Origin: Roseiarcus sp.
Lineage (GTDB): Bacteria > Pseudomonadota > Alphaproteobacteria > Rhizobiales > Beijerinckiaceae
Length of the DNA stretch: 9,092 bases
Assembly (NCBI GenBank): GCA_030153205.1
Contig: JASLHV010000320.1
Coordinates: 1 to 9,092, forward strand
Direction: 5' to 3'
A program made the position numbers and the translations under genes. The notes beneath the pieces are model-generated. The model saw only the letters and a program-made list of their open reading frames with translations. It did no database searches and was not told the origin of the DNA. This document shows, piece by piece, positions 6,647 through 9,092 of the stretch (positions are counted from its first letter, which is position 1; each line of letters begins with the position of its first letter).

Positions 6647-7622
6647 AATTCCAATGATTGATCTGGATAATCGCCGGCGTCATGATCGCGATGAACAGGG
6701 CAGGCAGGAAGAAAAGGATCATTGGAACTGTTAGTTGCGGCGGCAGGGCGGCCGCTTTCTTCTCCGCCGCCGTCATGCGCTGATCGCGGCTTTCCTGCGA
6801 GAGAACGCGCAGGGCGACGCCAAGCGGCGTGCCGTAGCGCTCCGCCTGCAGGAGCACCGTGACGAGAGCCCGAATCGATTCAAGGCCGGTGCGCTCGCCA
6901 AGATTTTCATAGGCGATGCGACGGTCAGATAGATAGGACATCTCCGCAGCCAACAGCGTCATCTCCTCGGCCATCGCGACTGATTCTGTTCCGATCTCCT
7001 GGGCGACCTTGCGGACCGCGAGTTCAATCGACATGCCAGATTCCGCGCAGATCAGAAGGAGATCGAGCGAATTCGGATAAGCGCGCTCCATAGATTGCTG
7101 GCGCTTGGCGATCTTGTTGCGGAGAAAATATTCAGGACCCTTAATGCCGGCGTAAGCCGCCGCGATCGTCGCTCCGATCCTCACGATCAGTGGCTTGTCC
7201 CAATGGATGATGAAGAAGATGTAGACCACTGCGGCGGCGAAGAAGGCGATCGGCGTCACCAAGCGGAAAAATAGAAACGCGTATTCCGCCCCCGCGCCGC
7301 GATAGCCGGCCATCGCCAATTGTTGCTTGGCGTTTTCGGTACCGAGCCATGAGGCGAGGTTGAACCGATCGACGACTTGTTTGAAAAGCCGTTTAGGCTC
7401 GTGGCGCAGGGCCGGCTTGCTTTTATTCGTGCTAAGACGCTCGCGCTCGCGCTGACGGATTTTTTCACGCTCGCTGCCCACCGCCTTCATACGGCGACCG
7501 AGATTGTCCGTCTGCAAGAGCGGCATGGCGATGGTGAGAACGCTCGCGGCGCAACCGAGCGCGACGAGTAGCGCTGCGACAAACCGCGGATCGCTCAGTT
7601 TCTCAATGACGAGATTGAACAT
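6645..7622 (-). CDS. tadC: Tad/Flp pilus inner-membrane platform protein TadC
   Basis: One of two GspF-like platform proteins of the tight-adherence (type IVc, Flp) pilus machine. It works with TadB and the ATPase TadA to assemble pilin in the inner membrane. Seen: 325 residues from the ATG at 7622 (MFNLVIEKLSDPRF). Hydrophobic segments lie at about 12-34, 116-140, 146-160 and 298-319. A basic cytoplasmic stretch spans 43-80. The T2SSF domain (about 184-311) contains YPNSLDLLLICAESGMSIE and LLQAERYGTPLGVALRVLS, typical of TadC. The frame stays open 38 codons further upstream to 7736, but that extension is hydrophilic and would overlap the end of tadB by about 100 bp; the ATG at 7622 leaves a 14-bp gap after tadB and starts at a typical TadC N-terminus. 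A weak AGAGAA precedes it. Confidence 0.93.
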   Translation of the reverse strand: MFNLVIEKLSDPRFVAALLVALGCAASVLTIAMPLLQTDNLGRRMKAVGSEREKIRQRERERLSTNKSKPALRHEPKRLFKQVVDRFNLASWLGTENAKQQLAMAGYRGAGAEYAFLFFRLVTPIAFFAAAVVYIFFIIHWDKPLIVRIGATIAAAYAGIKGPEYFLRNKIAKRQQSMERAYPNSLDLLLICAESGMSIELAVRKVAQEIGTESVAMAEEMTLLAAEMSYLSDRRIAYENLGERTGLESIRALVTVLLQAERYGTPLGVALRVLSQESRDQRMTAAEKKAAALPPQLTVPMILFFLPALFIAIMTPAIIQINHWN

Positions 7623-7636
7623 CGTTCTCTGGCCGC

Positions 7637-8596
7637 CTAGAAGTCGAAGCTGATCATTTTTTTCATCATCGCCATGCCTATCGTCATCCAGGCGAGGCCG
7701 CAGCCAGCGATAATTTTTCCGTGGGTCGTCGTCCACAAGAGGGAGATATATTGCGGACTCGAGAAATAGAGCAGCCCGGTAACCACAAAGGGTATTACGC
7801 CGATGATTGCGGCGGAGGCTTTCGCCTCCATCGACATCGCGGAGATTTTACCCCTCATCTTTTTGCGCTCGCGCAACACGCGCGAGAGGTTGCCTAAGGC
7901 TTCCGACAAGTTACCGCCGGCCTTAGCCTGAATGTTGATGACAATCGCGAAGAAGTTCGCTTCGGTGACGGGCACGCGCTCGGCGATGCGATCGACGGCT
8001 TCGCCCATCGTCAAGCCCAACGCCTGCGCTTCGACGATCTGGCGAAATTCACTACGAACCGGCTCTTGCGATTCATTGGCGACGATTCGCAAGCAATCGC
8101 CAAGCGGCAAGCCGGCCTTGACGCCTCGCACGATGACGTCGATCGAGTTGGGAAACTCCGCGATGAACTTCTTGATCCTACGTTTGCGTAGGAAAGAGAG
8201 GGCGAAATTCGGCCCCCCAAATCCACCTATTAAAGCGGACGGGAGGGCGATATACGGACTACCCGTGAGGAAAAACACCACGGCCGCGAAGACGACTGCG
8301 CCAATTCCGGAGAAGATGAAGAATTGTTGCGGCGTAATCGCGAGGCCAGCTTGCTGAAGCTTGGTCTGCAGGGTGATCTTTCGCCGACCGTTTTTCTCTT
8401 CCAGATCCTTAAGGCTATCCGAGATCTGCTTGCGCCGCGCGGCCTTGTCGACGCCAACGTCTCGTACTTTCACTGAACCCTTGACAAGCGCTTCCTGGCG
8501 CTGTTTGGCCCGGCTGTCGCCGGAGACCAAAACAAAAGCGGCGCCGCCCAAGGCCACGGCGATGCATGCGGCGAGGAGTAATGGGTTGGACGTCAC
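7637..8596 (-). CDS. tadB: Tad/Flp pilus inner-membrane platform protein TadB
   Basis: GspF-like inner-membrane partner of TadC in the Flp pilus assembly machine. Seen: 319 residues. There is an N-terminal membrane helix (about 5-24), a charged linker (28-75), a hydrophobic pair at about 92-132, the T2SSF domain at about 147-275 and final helices at about 260-278 and 294-311. Diagnostic stretches are FPNSIDVIVRGVKAGLPLGD and NIQAKAGGNLSEALGNLS, the AGGNL element being typical of TadB. The start codon is GTG (8596-8594), supported by an AAGGAG 8 nt upstream. It begins 24 bp after tadA and ends 14 bp before tadC, consistent with one transcript and coupled translation. Length and domain order are normal. 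Confidence 0.95.
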   Translation of the reverse strand: MTSNPLLLAACIAVALGGAAFVLVSGDSRAKQRQEALVKGSVKVRDVGVDKAARRKQISDSLKDLEEKNGRRKITLQTKLQQAGLAITPQQFFIFSGIGAVVFAAVVFFLTGSPYIALPSALIGGFGGPNFALSFLRKRRIKKFIAEFPNSIDVIVRGVKAGLPLGDCLRIVANESQEPVRSEFRQIVEAQALGLTMGEAVDRIAERVPVTEANFFAIVINIQAKAGGNLSEALGNLSRVLRERKKMRGKISAMSMEAKASAAIIGVIPFVVTGLLYFSSPQYISLLWTTTHGKIIAGCGLAWMTIGMAMMKKMISFDF

Positions 8597-8604
8597 GAGA
8601 CGAA

Positions 8605-8610
8605 CTCCTT
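8605..8610 (-). promoter_or_regulatory. Strong ribosome binding site that decides the tadB GTG start
   Basis: AAGGAG on the minus strand, 8 nt before the GTG at 8596. This is the best Shine-Dalgarno match in the window and is why the GTG start is accepted. Confidence 0.75.
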
Positions 8611-8620
8611 CGCTGGCCGC

Positions 8621-9092
8621 TTAGCTGGCGGCCTTCAAATCCGACGCATCGAGCGCCGCTGCGAGACGCTGCTCCTCGCCAAAGTAACGGGCGCGCTCCC
8701 AGAACCGCGGCCGGCCGATGCCGGTCGAACGGTGGCGGCCCTTCAACTTGCCTTGCGCATCCTCGCCCAGGAGTTCGTAGAGGAAAAGATCCTGGGTGAT
8801 GATCACATCGCCTTCCATGCCCATCACTTCCGTGATGTGCGTGATCCGGCGAGAGCCGTCGCGCAGACGTGCGGCTTGCACGATAACGTCGATCGACGAA
8901 ACCATCATTTCACGAATCGTGCGAGAGGGCAGCGCATAGCCGCCCATCGTGATCATCGATTCGATACGGCTCATCGCTTCGCGCGGCGAGTTGGCGTGCA
9001 ATGTGCCCATCGAACCGTCATGACCGGTGTTCATCGCCTGCAGCAAATCGAACGCTTCCGGTCCACGAACTTCGCCGACGATGATGCGCTCC
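8621..9092 (-). CDS. tadA: Tad/Flp pilus secretion ATPase TadA/CpaF (partial, C-terminal part)
   Basis: The last 156 residues of a GspE/VirB11-superfamily ATPase that powers Flp pilus assembly from the cytoplasmic face; the rest lies beyond the right edge. The frame is open from the edge to a TAA at 8621. Seen: Walker B region ERIIVGEVRGPEAFDLL at the very start of the visible part, then the histidine box TGHDGSMGTLHANSPREAMSR, then IREMMVSSIDVIVQAARLRDGSRRI and ITEVMGMEGDVIITQDLF. These are characteristic of CpaF/TadA rather than PilB or GspE, which carry zinc-binding cysteines absent here. The C-terminal tail of about 45 residues (GEDAQGKLKGRHRSTG...) is typical of CpaF. The start, Walker A and Asp box are not in the window. 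It is followed after 24 bp by tadB. Confidence 0.95.
   Translation of the reverse strand, partial: ERIIVGEVRGPEAFDLLQAMNTGHDGSMGTLHANSPREAMSRIESMITMGGYALPSRTIREMMVSSIDVIVQAARLRDGSRRITHITEVMGMEGDVIITQDLFLYELLGEDAQGKLKGRHRSTGIGRPRFWERARYFGEEQRLAAALDASDLKAAS

Noticed and set aside
7623..7736. 38-codon N-terminal extension of TadC
   Set aside because: It would overlap the 3' end of tadB by about 100 bp, is hydrophilic and atypical (MDDDPRKNYRWLRPR), and the ATG at 7622 matches the expected TadC N-terminus.
1..9092. Defence system, prophage, transposon, CRISPR array or retron
   Set aside because: No transposase, integrase, reverse transcriptase, spaced repeat array or toxin-antitoxin pair was seen on either strand. 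Gene content is housekeeping, pilus assembly and a molybdoenzyme.

Overview
The window looks like chromosomal DNA of a GC-rich alphaproteobacterium, probably in the Hyphomicrobiales (Rhizobiales). The grounds are base composition, a CpaF/TadB/TadC-type pilus cluster, and the amino-acid style of MurJ, UvrD and the CoxL-like protein. No 16S or other taxonomic marker is present, so anything below class level is inference.

Layout. Positions 1-1192 (minus) hold the N-terminal half of a molybdopterin-binding large subunit of the xanthine dehydrogenase/CO dehydrogenase (CoxL form II-like) family, cut by the left edge. A 236-bp region with several palindromes separates it from a divergent plus-strand gene at 1429-2628. 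That gene encodes an unfamiliar 399-residue single-pass membrane protein with an Ala/Pro-rich N-terminus, a coiled coil with 12-residue repeats, and a C-terminal domain resembling the GspC homology region. Its stop codon overlaps by 4 nt the stop of the convergent lipid II flippase gene murJ (2625-4157, minus). Upstream of murJ, on the same strand, come a UvrD/PcrA-type helicase (4215-6584), tadC (6645-7622), tadB (7637-8596) and the C-terminal part of the tadA/cpaF secretion ATPase (8621-9092, cut by the right edge).

Functional reading. tadA-tadB-tadC form a tight transcription unit (24- and 14-bp gaps) for the motor ATPase and the two inner-membrane platform proteins of a tight-adherence/Flp type IVc pilus. 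uvrD and murJ follow in the same direction after short gaps of about 60 and 57 bp with no convincing terminator. Readthrough from the pilus genes into DNA repair and peptidoglycan precursor export is therefore possible but unproven. The usual neighbour tadD is not found after tadC in this window. The molybdoenzyme gene is transcribed away from all of this and is probably the start of its own operon to the left.

No mobile element, CRISPR array, tRNA or rRNA was seen. Most of the window is ordinary core or semi-core content. The least explained parts are the 399-residue membrane protein and the palindrome-rich divergent region.
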